Positions 26,890 through 35,511 are shown, counted from the stretch's first letter. The stretch is DNA of 64,000 nucleotides from CAUPWF01 sp964369775 (GCA_964369775.1 CAYJHQ010000009.1:1-64000), one strand, 5' to 3'. Numbers and translations are program-made. The notes: a model not told the origin generated them from the letters alone.

Positions 26890-27171
26890 ATGAAATATGG
26901 CGATAAGATAATAAAGATGGAAGGTGTAATTGTAGAAGTGCACGATGGGTGTGTAGGGATTGACCTGAAAGGGAGATTGGGATACTTAAAAGTGCCAATG
27001 CGTATGATGATTACCGACTATCCTCTTAAAGTGGGACAAGAAGTTGCGTGGAATATGAGTTTTGTGGAACAGACTGGACCAGACGTCAATGAGAAATATG
27101 TAAGCAACCTAGATGTGTATAATCGTAGGCAAGCCGAAGCGCGTGCCAAGAATGAGATGAATCAAAAATAG
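26890..27171 (+). CDS. Small CBO2463/CBO2479-type protein of the proline reductase operon
   Basis: The 93-residue acidic/basic mixed protein has a beta-rich N-terminal half (VIVEVHDGCVGIDLKGRLGYL split across 10-32) resembling an SH3- or S1-like barrel and a charged helical C-terminus. Proteins of this kind occur between prdA and prdB in Stickland clostridia. No activity is known to me. ATG 26890 is preceded by AGGTGG at good spacing; a TTG at 26884 overlaps that site and is less likely. A role as assembly or stability factor for PrdA/PrdB is inference from position. Confidence 0.7.
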   Translation: MKYGDKIIKMEGVIVEVHDGCVGIDLKGRLGYLKVPMRMMITDYPLKVGQEVAWNMSFVEQTGPDVNEKYVSNLDVYNRRQAEARAKNEMNQK

Positions 27172-27206
27172 GATTCACTTGTTATGAATAATAAGGAGGT
27201 AGAATA

Positions 27207-27932
27207 ATGAGTTTAACAGTAGTTAAAGGAATGCAATCAGAAATATTCGTTCCAATTACTCCACCATCTGTATGGACACCTGTTACAAAAGATATCAAAG
27301 ATATGACGATTGCGCTTGCAACGGCAGCTGGTGTACATCACAAAGATGATGAGAGATTTAACCTTGCTGGTGACTTTACTTGGAGAAAAGTAACAGATAA
27401 AATGAAATCAGGAGATTTAATGGTATCACACGGAGGATATGATAACGGAGATGTTAACAAAGATATCAACTGTATGTTCCCAATCGATAGAATTCATGAA
27501 TTAGCAAAAGAAGGATATATTAAAGCTTGTGCACCTGTACATGCAGGATTCATGGGTGGTGGTGGAAACCAAGAAAAGTTCAAAAATGAGACTGGACCAG
27601 AAATCGCAAAAATGTTTAAAGAAGAAGGCGTAGACGCAGTTCTTCTAACCGCTGGCTGAGGTACTTGCCACCGCTCTGCAGTTTTGGTGCAGAGAGCGAT
27701 TGAAGAAGCTGGAATACCAACAATTATTATTGCAGCTCTTCCACCTGTTGTTCGTCAAACAGGTACACCACGTGCGGTAGCACCATTGGTTCCAATGGGA
27801 GCAAACGCAGGGGCGCCTAACAATCCTGAGCAACAAAAAGCGATTGTAAAGGCTTCGTTAGAACAATTGATAGCAATTCAAACACCTGGAAAAATTATTC
27901 CATTGCCGTTTGAATATCAAGCGAAGATTTAA
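27207..27932 (+). CDS. prdB: D-proline reductase selenoprotein PrdB (Sec151 by UGA)
   Basis: PrdB carries the catalytic selenocysteine that attacks the alpha C-N bond of D-proline bound to the PrdA pyruvoyl group. The frame opens at ATG 27207, reads through TGA at 27657-27659 as Sec151 (LLTAG, Sec, GTCHR) and stops at 27932, giving 241 residues, the usual length. A nearby Cys in GTCHR could form a selenenyl-sulfide with Sec151. The hairpin just after the UGA fits a bacterial SECIS. Read without Sec it would appear as two fragments, 150 residues and a downstream piece. AAGGAGG precedes the start. Confidence 0.97.
27674..27694 (+). promoter_or_regulatory. SECIS hairpin of prdB
   Basis: CTCTGCA pairs perfectly with TGCAGAG around a GTTTTGG loop; the loop G is 22 nt after the UGA. 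The stem can extend outward with a small bulge. The loop begins GTTTT, as does the 3' context of the selD hairpin loop. Confidence 0.8.
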
Positions 27933-27946
27933 TTTGTAAACAAACT

Positions 27947-27977
27947 AAGGAGTATGCATTTATGCATGCTCCTTTCT
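27947..27977 (+). terminator. Hairpin between prdB and prdD (partial terminator or processing site)
   Basis: AAGGAGTATGCA and TGCATGCTCCTT form a 12-bp stem (one G-U) with a 4-nt loop, followed by a short TTTCT. It would lower or uncouple expression of prdD-prdE relative to prdA-prdB. Confidence 0.5.
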
Positions 27978-27994
27978 AGAAAGAGGACATATCT

Positions 27995-28759
27995 ATGGAA
28001 GAGAAGAAAGAATTACGTAGATTGGTAATAAAAGCGTATCATATAGATGAAGTAGAAATGGGAGAAGAGAACCAATTAACAGTCGAGGGAGAGATGGCTG
28101 TTGGTAAATCTATGATTCAAGAATTGATAGATGGCGAAGAGCATATAGAGAATATTGATATTCAGGTAATTGAGCCAGGTAATCACGATAGATACACAGA
28201 GACGATGATGGATATCATTCCTATATCTACAAAGGTGCTAGGGAAGATTGGAGAAGGGATTACACATACGTTAACGGGGGTGTATGTAATTCTAACAGGG
28301 GTCGATACGGAAGGGAAACCAACCCATGAATTTGGTTCGTCAGAAGGGAATTTAAAGGAAAAGCTACATTTAAATCGAGCAGGAACACCCTCGAATCAAG
28401 ATTATATCATTTCTTTCAATGTGACGTTAAAGGCTGGAATGGGACAAGAGAGGCCAGGGCCGATGGCAGCACATAGGGCTTGTGATAAATTTATCCAATC
28501 CTATAGAGAAAAAATGAAGAAATTTAGAGGAGATAAATGTACTGAGCGCCATGAGTATCATGACGTTGTTAGGCCAGGAAAGAAAAAGATTGTAATCATC
28601 AAGCAAGTGGCAGGACAAGGAGCGATGTATGACACGCATTTGTTTGCTAAAGAACCTTCAGGAGTAGAAGGTGGAAAGTCTATTATAGACATGGGAAATA
28701 TGCCGATTGTAATTACACCGAATGAATATAGAGACGGTATGATTCGATCTATGCAGTAA
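27995..28759 (+). CDS. prdD: PrdD, paralogue of the PrdA central region
   Basis: The 254-residue protein aligns by eye with PrdA from about residue 165 to its cleavage site: RLVIKAYHIDEVEMG matches SLVRKHYNITEVKRG, FGSSEGNL matches FGSSEGYL, and MGQERPGPMAAH matches MNMERPGPLAAH. It ends GMIRSMQ just where PrdA reads GCIHALT before the pyruvoyl Cys. It therefore corresponds to one processed PrdA chain without the PrdA N-terminal extension. Function is unproven; PrdD and PrdE may form an accessory or maturation complex. It follows the prdB hairpin by about 20 bp. Confidence 0.88.
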   Translation: MEEKKELRRLVIKAYHIDEVEMGEENQLTVEGEMAVGKSMIQELIDGEEHIENIDIQVIEPGNHDRYTETMMDIIPISTKVLGKIGEGITHTLTGVYVILTGVDTEGKPTHEFGSSEGNLKEKLHLNRAGTPSNQDYIISFNVTLKAGMGQERPGPMAAHRACDKFIQSYREKMKKFRGDKCTERHEYHDVVRPGKKKIVIIKQVAGQGAMYDTHLFAKEPSGVEGGKSIIDMGNMPIVITPNEYRDGMIRSMQ

Positions 28760-28777
28760 AGAGAGGAGAATTGAAGT

Positions 28778-29242
28778 ATGGGAATAGGACCATCTACAAA
28801 AGAGACTACTTTGCACCACTTTAGAGATCCTCTACTAGATGTGGTATCGAGTGATGAAGATATAGATTTGTTAGGAATTATTATGGTGGGAACACCGGAT
28901 GGAAATGAAGATAAGTTGTTAGTTGGAACAAGAGCAGCTGTAATGGCTGAGTGTATGCGAGCAGAAGGGGTTATTATTTCGTCGGATGGATGGGGGAATA
29001 GTGATGTGGATTATGCAAATACCTGTGAACAACTAGGAATAAGAAATATAGAAGTAACAGGTCTAAAGTTTAGTGGAACGGCTGGCCAGTTTGTGGTACA
29101 AAACGATTATCTAGGAGGAATACTAGATATTAACAAAAGTCAAGAAGGTGTAGAGACCAACGTTGTTGGAGAAAATAATATGACAGAGCTAGATTGTAAA
29201 AAAGCATTGGCGATGTTAAAACTAAAGATGAGAAATAAGTAA
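28778..29242 (+). CDS. prdE: PrdE, paralogue of the PrdA C-terminal chain
   Basis: The 154-residue protein starts MGIGPSTKETT, matching PrdA CIGPASKEMSR right after its cleavage point. It continues in parallel through DIDLLGIIMVGTP (PrdA EVDLCGVILVGSP). The Cys that becomes pyruvoyl in PrdA is replaced by the start Met/Gly, so no pyruvoyl group can form. Together PrdD and PrdE reproduce PrdA split at its processing site. The start has GAGAGGAG upstream and lies 18 bp after prdD. A terminator follows. Confidence 0.87.
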   Translation: MGIGPSTKETTLHHFRDPLLDVVSSDEDIDLLGIIMVGTPDGNEDKLLVGTRAAVMAECMRAEGVIISSDGWGNSDVDYANTCEQLGIRNIEVTGLKFSGTAGQFVVQNDYLGGILDINKSQEGVETNVVGENNMTELDCKKALAMLKLKMRNK

Positions 29243-29250
29243 TGAGTAAG

Positions 29251-29289
29251 AAGACAAGCATATCTGGAGACAGGGGGCTTGTCTTTTTT
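29251..29289 (+). terminator. Terminator of the prd operon
   Basis: AAGACAAGC pairs with GCTTGTCTT (17-nt loop) and is followed by four more T residues. Confidence 0.75.
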
Positions 29290-29300
29290 GATGCTAAAAA

Positions 29301-29368
29301 TAGGTAATGTTACCTATGTAATACTACCTATGTTTCCACTTATGGTAAAGTTATATAACTGGTAAAAT
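29301..29368 (+). promoter_or_regulatory. Promoter P1 with 16-bp palindromic operator (class A)
   Basis: The operator TAGGTAATGTTACCTA is a near-perfect palindrome at 29301-29316. A second half site (ACTACCTATG) follows at 29323. TTATGG, a 17-bp spacer and TAAAAT (29363-29368) form the likely core promoter, with the operator centre about 54 bp before the -10. It drives the transporter, aldehyde dehydrogenase and acyl-CoA ligase genes. P2 at 34435 shares this layout. Confidence 0.6.
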
Positions 29369-29400
29369 ATTACATAAATACAGAACCAGAAGGAGAAAAA

Positions 29401-30810
29401 ATGAACAAACGTAACAAAGACTTGCTGATTGGACCGATTATATTACTTATTACTACAGTGTTGCTGAAGGATTTTTTAGGGATAAAAGGAGCACAAGCGG
29501 TTGGAACACTATTGTGGATGATTTATTGGTGGATTAAAAGGCCCGTAAATATGGCGGTAACGGGGTTGGTGCCAGTGATTGCAAATGCCTTTTTAAGTAT
29601 GGTGCCTATGGTAGATGTGATTTCAAAGTATGCAAGTGAGAGTATTATATTGATTTTTGGCTCCAGCCTATTAATTATGCCATGGTCAAAAATAGGACTG
29701 GACCGAAGAATTGCATTAAAGTGCCTTTCGATTATTGGTCCATCTATGAGGTCACAAATTATAGTGTGGTTAACTATTAGTGCATTATTGTCGTCCGTAC
29801 TACCAAATACAATTGTAGCAGCGCTACTGGTACCGATTGCATGCGCAATGCTTGCAGCTGCTGGATATGAAGATATTCCGAGTTCAGCACCTGCAGTACC
29901 GATTTTATTTTGTATCACATGGGGAGTTGGAATTGGAGGAATGGGTACACCGATGGGCGGTGCGATGAATCTAGTAGCAATCAACTTGATTCAAGATTAT
30001 ACAGGAAGTGAAGTGCTATATTTTGACTGGATTATCAAGGTGCTACCGTTCTTGTTATTATCCCTAGTTGTTCTTTACTTTTGGATTAGCAGAGTACCAA
30101 ATGAAGTGAAGAGACTAGAAGGTTCGAAAGAGTTTTTTAAGAATAGTTATGCAGAATTAGGCCCAATTAAATATGATGAGAAACTATGTATGATTACATT
30201 TGGACTAGCAGTAGCAGGATCGCTACTGAGACCACTTTATGCAGATCTTCTGCCAGGAGTTGTGCCAGCATATTTATTCTTGGCTTTTGGATGTATGAAT
30301 TTCTTTATGTCAGGAAAAGATAAAGAACCACTTCTAACCTTTGAAACAGCACAGCAGAAGCTGATGTGGTCAATGATGATTTGCTTTGCAGGAGGGTTTG
30401 CGGCAGGAGAATTAATTAATGGCTCAGGAGCAGCAACAGCAGTAGCAGATATCATCACAAATATGTCCCTTGATGGAGGTATCACGACATTAATTGTATT
30501 TGTTGTTGCAATTAAATTAATTTCAGAAGTAACAAGCTCGACCACTGGAGCAGCAGTAATTATACCGATTATGATTAGTTTCTGTATGAATCTAGATTTG
30601 AATGCAGTTCCTTATATTATGATTCTTGTCTTCGGATTTAGTGGAATTTTTGTATTGCCTATCAGTTGGCAGGCGATACCAGTAGGATACGGATTAAATG
30701 CGGATAAGTTGATGAAGTATGGGATAGTATCAACAGTATTAAATATAGTGTTAGCAATTCTTGTGGGGTTTGTATTCTTGAATTACTGGCCACAATTTTC
30801 AGTGATCTAG
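29401..30810 (+). CDS. DASS/SLC13-type anion transporter, module 1
   Basis: The 469-residue membrane protein has about 11-12 hydrophobic segments. Two SNT-like motifs, LPNTIVAALLVP (about 138-149) and SSTTGAAVIIP (about 381-391), mark the Na+/substrate sites of divalent-anion:sodium symporters. Known members carry dicarboxylates, sulfate or similar anions. Beside sulfonate-type genes it is the probable importer of the pathway substrate, though export cannot be excluded. It opens an operon of four genes behind promoter P1. A paralogue at 42824 shares its layout throughout. Confidence 0.8.
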   Translation: MNKRNKDLLIGPIILLITTVLLKDFLGIKGAQAVGTLLWMIYWWIKRPVNMAVTGLVPVIANAFLSMVPMVDVISKYASESIILIFGSSLLIMPWSKIGLDRRIALKCLSIIGPSMRSQIIVWLTISALLSSVLPNTIVAALLVPIACAMLAAAGYEDIPSSAPAVPILFCITWGVGIGGMGTPMGGAMNLVAINLIQDYTGSEVLYFDWIIKVLPFLLLSLVVLYFWISRVPNEVKRLEGSKEFFKNSYAELGPIKYDEKLCMITFGLAVAGSLLRPLYADLLPGVVPAYLFLAFGCMNFFMSGKDKEPLLTFETAQQKLMWSMMICFAGGFAAGELINGSGAATAVADIITNMSLDGGITTLIVFVVAIKLISEVTSSTTGAAVIIPIMISFCMNLDLNAVPYIMILVFGFSGIFVLPISWQAIPVGYGLNADKLMKYGIVSTVLNIVLAILVGFVFLNYWPQFSVI

Positions 30811-30852
30811 TACATAGAGATAAAATAAAATTATAATAAAAGGAGAACAAAA

Positions 30853-32229
30853 ATGAGTGAAGACCAAGTAGTATCAGTAAAAGAAATTGTAGCACGTGGA
30901 AAGAAAGCGCAAGAAAAATTTGCATTTGCAACTCAAGAGCAAGCAGACGCAGCAGCACATGCGGTATTAAAAGTTGTATATGACAACCAAGTAGAACTTG
31001 GAACTATGGCATTTGAAGAGACTAGAATGGGAGATTTAAATGATAAGATTGCAAAATGCAAGAACAAATCTTCACAAATCTGGCACTCAATCAAAAATGA
31101 GAAATCAGTTGGAATTATCAATAGAGATGAAGAAAAGAAAATCATTGAAATCGCTAAGCCAATGGGAGTTGTAGCAAGTATTGTGCCTTCAACAAACCCA
31201 GTTGTTACACCAATGAGTAATGCGGCTTTCTCTCTTAAGACAAGAAATGCAGTTGTATTTGCACCACATCCACGTGCAGTAAAACTTACAGCTCATCTTG
31301 TTACATTATTTAGAGCAGAGTTGGCGAAATTAGGATTACCAGAAGACTTAGTTCAAGCTGTAAGTGAAGTTTCTTTAGAGACAACTACTTCATTGATGGC
31401 AGAAGCAGACGTAATCGTAGCAACAGGCGGTATGGGAATGGTAAAATCTGCTTATTCAAGTGGAAAGCCTGCATACGGAGTTGGAGCTGGTAACGTTCAA
31501 GTTATCGTTGATACAGATGCAGATCTTGCAGATGCTGCAAAGAAGATTCTTCAAGGAAGAAGATTTGATAATGGTCTTATCTGCTTAGGGGAGCAAACAA
31601 TTTTTGTTCAAGAAGAGCAAATGGCTCAATTCATCGACGAGTTCAATAAAGTAGGAGGATACTATGTAACAGATGCAACTGAAGTAGAAAAGCTTAGAGA
31701 GGGAGTATTCCCAGGACAAGGACCAATCAGCCGCGATATCGTTGGACAAAATGCAATGAAGGTTGCAGAACTTTCAGGAATTGAAGTACCAGAAGGTACA
31801 CTTGTAATCGCTGCTACAGCTAGTGGACTTGGACATGCAGATGTTCTTTGTAGAGAAAAAATGTGCCCAGTACTTAATATCATGTCATACAAGACTTTTG
31901 AAGAAGGTGTAGCTATGATGGTAGAAAACCTTGCAGCAGAAGGAATTGGACACTCAGTAGGTGTTCACTCTAATAACGATGAGCACATCGAGTATGTTGG
32001 TACACAGTGTTGTGTATCAAGATGTATTGTAAATCAACCAACAGGAACAACTGGTGGAGGATCTCCAACTAACGGATTCGTACCAACAACAACACTTGGA
32101 TGCGGTTCTTGGGGAAATAACAGTTTCAGTGGTAACTTAAACTATACTCATCTAATGAACATTACAAGAATAGGATATTTAAAGTCAGAGTCATATTTAC
32201 CAGATCCTGCACTTGCTTGGGAAGAGTAA
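30853..32229 (+). CDS. CoA-acylating aldehyde dehydrogenase
   Basis: The 458-residue protein belongs to the EutE/SauS group of acylating aldehyde dehydrogenases, which turn an aldehyde, CoA and NAD(P)+ into an acyl-CoA, or the reverse. The catalytic Cys is residue 244 in FDNGLICLGEQ; NAD-binding residues include SIVPSTNPVVTP (about 113-124) and the Gly-rich TGGMGMVKSAYSSG. The C-terminus has GTQCCVSRCIVNQPTGTTGGGSP, shown here only as a landmark around residue 385, typical of the group. With the ligase genes downstream it links an aldehyde to a free acid with ATP formation or use. 3-Sulfopropionaldehyde or sulfoacetaldehyde are the candidate substrates from context. Confidence 0.83.
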   Translation: MSEDQVVSVKEIVARGKKAQEKFAFATQEQADAAAHAVLKVVYDNQVELGTMAFEETRMGDLNDKIAKCKNKSSQIWHSIKNEKSVGIINRDEEKKIIEIAKPMGVVASIVPSTNPVVTPMSNAAFSLKTRNAVVFAPHPRAVKLTAHLVTLFRAELAKLGLPEDLVQAVSEVSLETTTSLMAEADVIVATGGMGMVKSAYSSGKPAYGVGAGNVQVIVDTDADLADAAKKILQGRRFDNGLICLGEQTIFVQEEQMAQFIDEFNKVGGYYVTDATEVEKLREGVFPGQGPISRDIVGQNAMKVAELSGIEVPEGTLVIAATASGLGHADVLCREKMCPVLNIMSYKTFEEGVAMMVENLAAEGIGHSVGVHSNNDEHIEYVGTQCCVSRCIVNQPTGTTGGGSPTNGFVPTTTLGCGSWGNNSFSGNLNYTHLMNITRIGYLKSESYLPDPALAWEE

Positions 32230-32272
32230 GGATTAAGAAAAGAAAGTTTGATAATAGAAGGGAAAAGATATT

Positions 32273-33406
32273 ATGGATTTTTTAGAGTTAGAGGGAAAAA
32301 TACAATTAGAACGCTTTGGTATACCAATTAATGATAGTTATCTGTTTGAAGGAGAAGAAACTCCAGAAGGGATACCGCTACCTTGTGTAATGAAGGGGCA
32401 AATCTTATCTGGGAAACGGGGGAAACATGGGGCTGTGCGTGTTGTGAAAACAATGGAAGAATTGTTGGAAGCAAAACGTATTATCGAAGGGATTACGATA
32501 AATGACTTACCGATGGAAGGTGTTATTGCCTGTGGGTTCTTGCCAATTAAAGAAGAGTATTATCTGGGCATGACATTGGATACAAAAAATCGTGCTATGT
32601 TACTTTTGTTTACACCGTTTGGTGGTATGGATATCGAAGAACTTGTTGAAAAAACACCAGAAAAACTATTGAGAGTAGACGTAACTTCTGGATTTGACAA
32701 AGAAGTGTTCGTAGAAGGGTGTAAGATATTTGACTTACCAAAGAATCGACTAGAGAGTGTTGTAGATATAGCAACGAAATTGGTAAAAGCAGGATTTGAG
32801 CTGGATGCAACAACGATTGAAATCAATCCATTAGCATTATTAGAAGATGAATCACTAGTTGCAATTGATGCAAAATTATCTATAGATGACAATGGAATGT
32901 ACCGTCAAGGTGATTATACATTGATGAAAAGAACGGCACAAGAATATTCACCTCAAGAAGAAGAGGCGATGAAGTATGACTTGACATATGTAGAAGTGGA
33001 TTCAGATGGAGATATCGGAACAATGGCAGGTGGAGCTGGCATTGGAATGGCTACTATGGATACGATTACTCATTATGGAGGAAAGACAAATAACTTTCTT
33101 GATTTGGGTGGAGGTGTTACGGCAGAGAAGACCTATCATGCGATGAAAATACTATTGGAAAATGAAAAAACGGACTATATACTGGTGAATATATTTGGGG
33201 GAATTAACAACTGTGCAGATATGGCAGAGGGGATTTCACGTGCATATAAAGAGTTAAACAGTACAAAGCCGGTTGTAGTAAAGAGTCGTGGATTCAATCA
33301 AGAAGAGGGATGGCGTATCTTTGAAGAACTAGGATTTATGCAAACTAAGTTTGGAACGACGGACGAGGCAGTGCAACTATTATTAGAAGCAAAAGGAGTA
33401 TGCTAA
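32273..33406 (+). CDS. ADP-forming acyl-CoA ligase, SucC-like beta subunit
   Basis: The 377-residue protein is built like succinyl-CoA synthetase beta: an ATP-grasp domain (about 1-230, with EINPLALL near 185) and a CoA-ligase domain (about 240-377, NNFLDLGGGVTAEKTYHA and VNIFGGINNCADMA). It is shorter and divergent from true SucC, as are the SqwK/HpfY-type sulfo-acid ligases I know from organosulfonate pathways. It would pair with the alpha subunit encoded 1 bp downstream to interconvert acyl-CoA + ADP + Pi with acid + CoA + ATP. The acyl group is inferred from context only. Confidence 0.78.
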   Translation: MDFLELEGKIQLERFGIPINDSYLFEGEETPEGIPLPCVMKGQILSGKRGKHGAVRVVKTMEELLEAKRIIEGITINDLPMEGVIACGFLPIKEEYYLGMTLDTKNRAMLLLFTPFGGMDIEELVEKTPEKLLRVDVTSGFDKEVFVEGCKIFDLPKNRLESVVDIATKLVKAGFELDATTIEINPLALLEDESLVAIDAKLSIDDNGMYRQGDYTLMKRTAQEYSPQEEEAMKYDLTYVEVDSDGDIGTMAGGAGIGMATMDTITHYGGKTNNFLDLGGGVTAEKTYHAMKILLENEKTDYILVNIFGGINNCADMAEGISRAYKELNSTKPVVVKSRGFNQEEGWRIFEELGFMQTKFGTTDEAVQLLLEAKGVC

Positions 33407-33407
33407 T

Positions 33408-34328
33408 ATGAGTATTTTAATCAATCAAGATACAAATCTATTAATCATAGGAATCACAGGGAAACAAGGAAGAGTACATGCGAAGAGAACACTAGAAGCA
33501 AAAGCAAACCTTCTTGCAGGGGTGACACCGGGAAAAGGTGGAGAAGAAGTAGAAGGCGTACCTGTTTTTAACAGTGTAAAAGAAGCAAGAGAACAGTATC
33601 CGCAAATCAATGCGGCATTATTACTTACACCGAAGCAATTCGTCAAAGATGCAGCGATCAATGCATTAAATGAAGGTATTAAGTTACTAGTGCTGATTAC
33701 AGAATTTGTACCGGTATCTGATACTTTAGAGATTGTAACACTTGCTAAGAAACTAGAGGCGCGAGTGGTGGGGCCTAATACGATTGGTGTGATTTCACCA
33801 GGGAAATCAAAAGTAGGTATTATGCCGGATTATATCTATGGAAAAGGGCATATTGGAATTATTTCACGTTCAGGAACATTGACACATGAGACGGCATCCA
33901 ATCTGACGTTTAAAGGTTATGGATTATCTACTTGTGTAGGTATTGGCGGAGATCCGATTGTAGGAATGAACCACGCAGACGTAATAGAGTTATTTGCTAG
34001 AGATAATGAAACGGACGCGATTGTAATTATAGGAGAAATAGGTGGAACAAGCGAAGAAATGGCCGCTGCCAAAATAAAAGAGCTTGGAATTAAGAAGCCT
34101 ATTTGTGCATATATAGCAGGAATGAGTGCTCCGGCAGGTAAGAAAATGGGGCACGCAGGTGCCATTGTAAGTGGTGGTATGGGAACAGTTGAATCTAAGG
34201 TTAATGCATTAGAAGATGCCGGTGTGACGGTTTGTAGGACGCTGGGGCAAATTGTAGAATTTATGGTAGAAAACAATGAATCTAGCGGAGGAAGATTACT
34301 TTCTTTAGAGCCGAGATTAGACGCGTAA
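33408..34328 (+). CDS. ADP-forming acyl-CoA ligase, SucD-like alpha subunit
   Basis: The 306-residue protein matches succinyl-CoA synthetase alpha. It has a CoA-binding N-terminal domain with ITGKQGRVHAKRTLE (about 17-31), GPNTIGVISPGKSKVG (about 120), and the phospho-His motif GHAGAIVSGGMGTVESK (about 246-262). The ATG lies 1 bp after the beta-subunit stop, so the two are translationally coupled. The energy-conserving role (ATP from acyl-CoA) fits fermentation of an aldehyde made by the GRE. A strong terminator follows. Confidence 0.8.
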   Translation: MSILINQDTNLLIIGITGKQGRVHAKRTLEAKANLLAGVTPGKGGEEVEGVPVFNSVKEAREQYPQINAALLLTPKQFVKDAAINALNEGIKLLVLITEFVPVSDTLEIVTLAKKLEARVVGPNTIGVISPGKSKVGIMPDYIYGKGHIGIISRSGTLTHETASNLTFKGYGLSTCVGIGGDPIVGMNHADVIELFARDNETDAIVIIGEIGGTSEEMAAAKIKELGIKKPICAYIAGMSAPAGKKMGHAGAIVSGGMGTVESKVNALEDAGVTVCRTLGQIVEFMVENNESSGGRLLSLEPRLDA

Positions 34329-34347
34329 AACAAGAATGAAAAAGAGC

Positions 34348-34394
34348 GAAGAGTTGTTGAGAATTCAAAAGATTTTCAATGGCTCTTCTTTTTA
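34348..34394 (+). terminator. Terminator of the P1 operon
   Basis: A 13-bp stem with three wobble pairs (GAAGAGTTGTTGA with TCAATGGCTCTTC) is followed by TTTTTATT. Confidence 0.8.
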
Positions 34395-34434
34395 TTGTTA
34401 AAAAAATACTCAACATGTTAAAAAAAAGACAAAA

Positions 34435-34501
34435 TAGGGAAGATTACCTATGCCAATACTACCTATACCTACTTATAAAAATGTATAAATATATATACAA
34501 T
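34435..34501 (+). promoter_or_regulatory. Promoter P2 with 16-bp operator (class A)
   Basis: TAGGGAAGATTACCTA at 34435-34450 is followed by TATG, AATACTACCTAT and CTTAT at the same offsets as in P1. The core promoter is TTATAA, 17 bp, TACAAT (34496-34501). It drives activase, GRE, TauE-like and alcohol dehydrogenase genes. Confidence 0.6.
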
Positions 34502-34560
34502 TTTAGTAAGCAAAGGGGCGATGTGATAGCTCTTATGTAGCTTTATGGAGGGCGATTAGA

Positions 34561-35511
34561 TTGCAAGAAAAAGGGATAATATTTAATGTTCAAAGGTTTA
34601 CGATTCACGATGGTCCAGGCCTTCGAACAGAGTTGTTTTTTAAGGGATGTCCACTAAGGTGTAAATGGTGTGGGAACCCAGAAAGTTTTCAAAAATCGAT
34701 TCAACTTGGAGTGTATTCAAAGAAATGTATCTCAAAAAAGAAATGTGGTGATTGTTTAGCGGTCTGTCCTCAAGTAGAAGCCTTACAGTTTTATAGAGGA
34801 AAGCTAGTGTCTATAGATTCGGAGAAATGTACAAATTGTCATGCGTGTTTTGAAGCATGCCCTGCAGATGCAATAAAGAAGTGGGGTGATGAGATGTCTG
34901 TAGAGGAATGTATGGAAATTATCCGAAAGGATAAAGGCTATTACGAGCGTTCAGGCGGAGGAGTCACAGTTTCAGGCGGTGAAGCAATGTTACATAGTGA
35001 TTTTATCAAGGAACTATTTATTTACTGTAAGCAAGAGGGAATACACACCTGTTTTGAAAGTGCATTTTATGGAAAGTGGAAAGAGATTGAAAAAGTATTA
35101 CCATATACAGATTTATTTATTTCGGATATCAAACATATGGATTCGAGCAAACACAAAGAATATGTGGGAGTAAGCAATGAGTTGATATTAGAAAATCTAG
35201 TGAAGCTTTCTAGATTAGAGAAAGAATTGATTTTAAGAATTCCTGTGATTCCAAATGTGAATGATGATAGAGAGAATATTGAGGCGACAGCGGATTTTAT
35301 ATTGAATCAAATGAGCGGGAAAGTGAGAACATTGCAGCTCTTAAGCTTTATGAGATTAGGAGAAGAGAAATATCAATCATTAAATATGGAATATAGGATG
35401 ACTGATGTGAAAGTGAATAGAAAAGCATTTCAAAAAAAAGTAGCAGAGATAGCTGAGTATTTTAATAACCGAGGTATTCATTGTCTCGTAGGGACAAAAG
35501 AAAAAAAATAA
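34561..35511 (+). CDS. Glycyl radical enzyme activase, module 1 (radical SAM)
   Basis: The 316-residue protein installs the glycyl radical on the GRE encoded next. It has the radical SAM motif CPLRCKWC (about 30-37) for the SAM-binding 4Fe-4S cluster, and a ferredoxin-like insert with two more clusters (CISKKKCGDCLAVC and CTNCHACFEAC, about 57-105), as in activases of diol dehydratases and sulfonate lyases. GGGVTVSGGEAML lies at about 134-146. The start is TTG 34561, with GGAGG 9 bp upstream. It precedes the GRE by 29 bp. A paralogue is at 48920-49867. Confidence 0.93.
   Translation: MQEKGIIFNVQRFTIHDGPGLRTELFFKGCPLRCKWCGNPESFQKSIQLGVYSKKCISKKKCGDCLAVCPQVEALQFYRGKLVSIDSEKCTNCHACFEACPADAIKKWGDEMSVEECMEIIRKDKGYYERSGGGVTVSGGEAMLHSDFIKELFIYCKQEGIHTCFESAFYGKWKEIEKVLPYTDLFISDIKHMDSSKHKEYVGVSNELILENLVKLSRLEKELILRIPVIPNVNDDRENIEATADFILNQMSGKVRTLQLLSFMRLGEEKYQSLNMEYRMTDVKVNRKAFQKKVAEIAEYFNNRGIHCLVGTKEKK

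Noticed and set aside
27657..27659. prdB as a nonsense-mutated pseudogene
   Set aside because: The TGA is at the known Sec position, is followed by a SECIS hairpin, and the window encodes the full Sec machinery.
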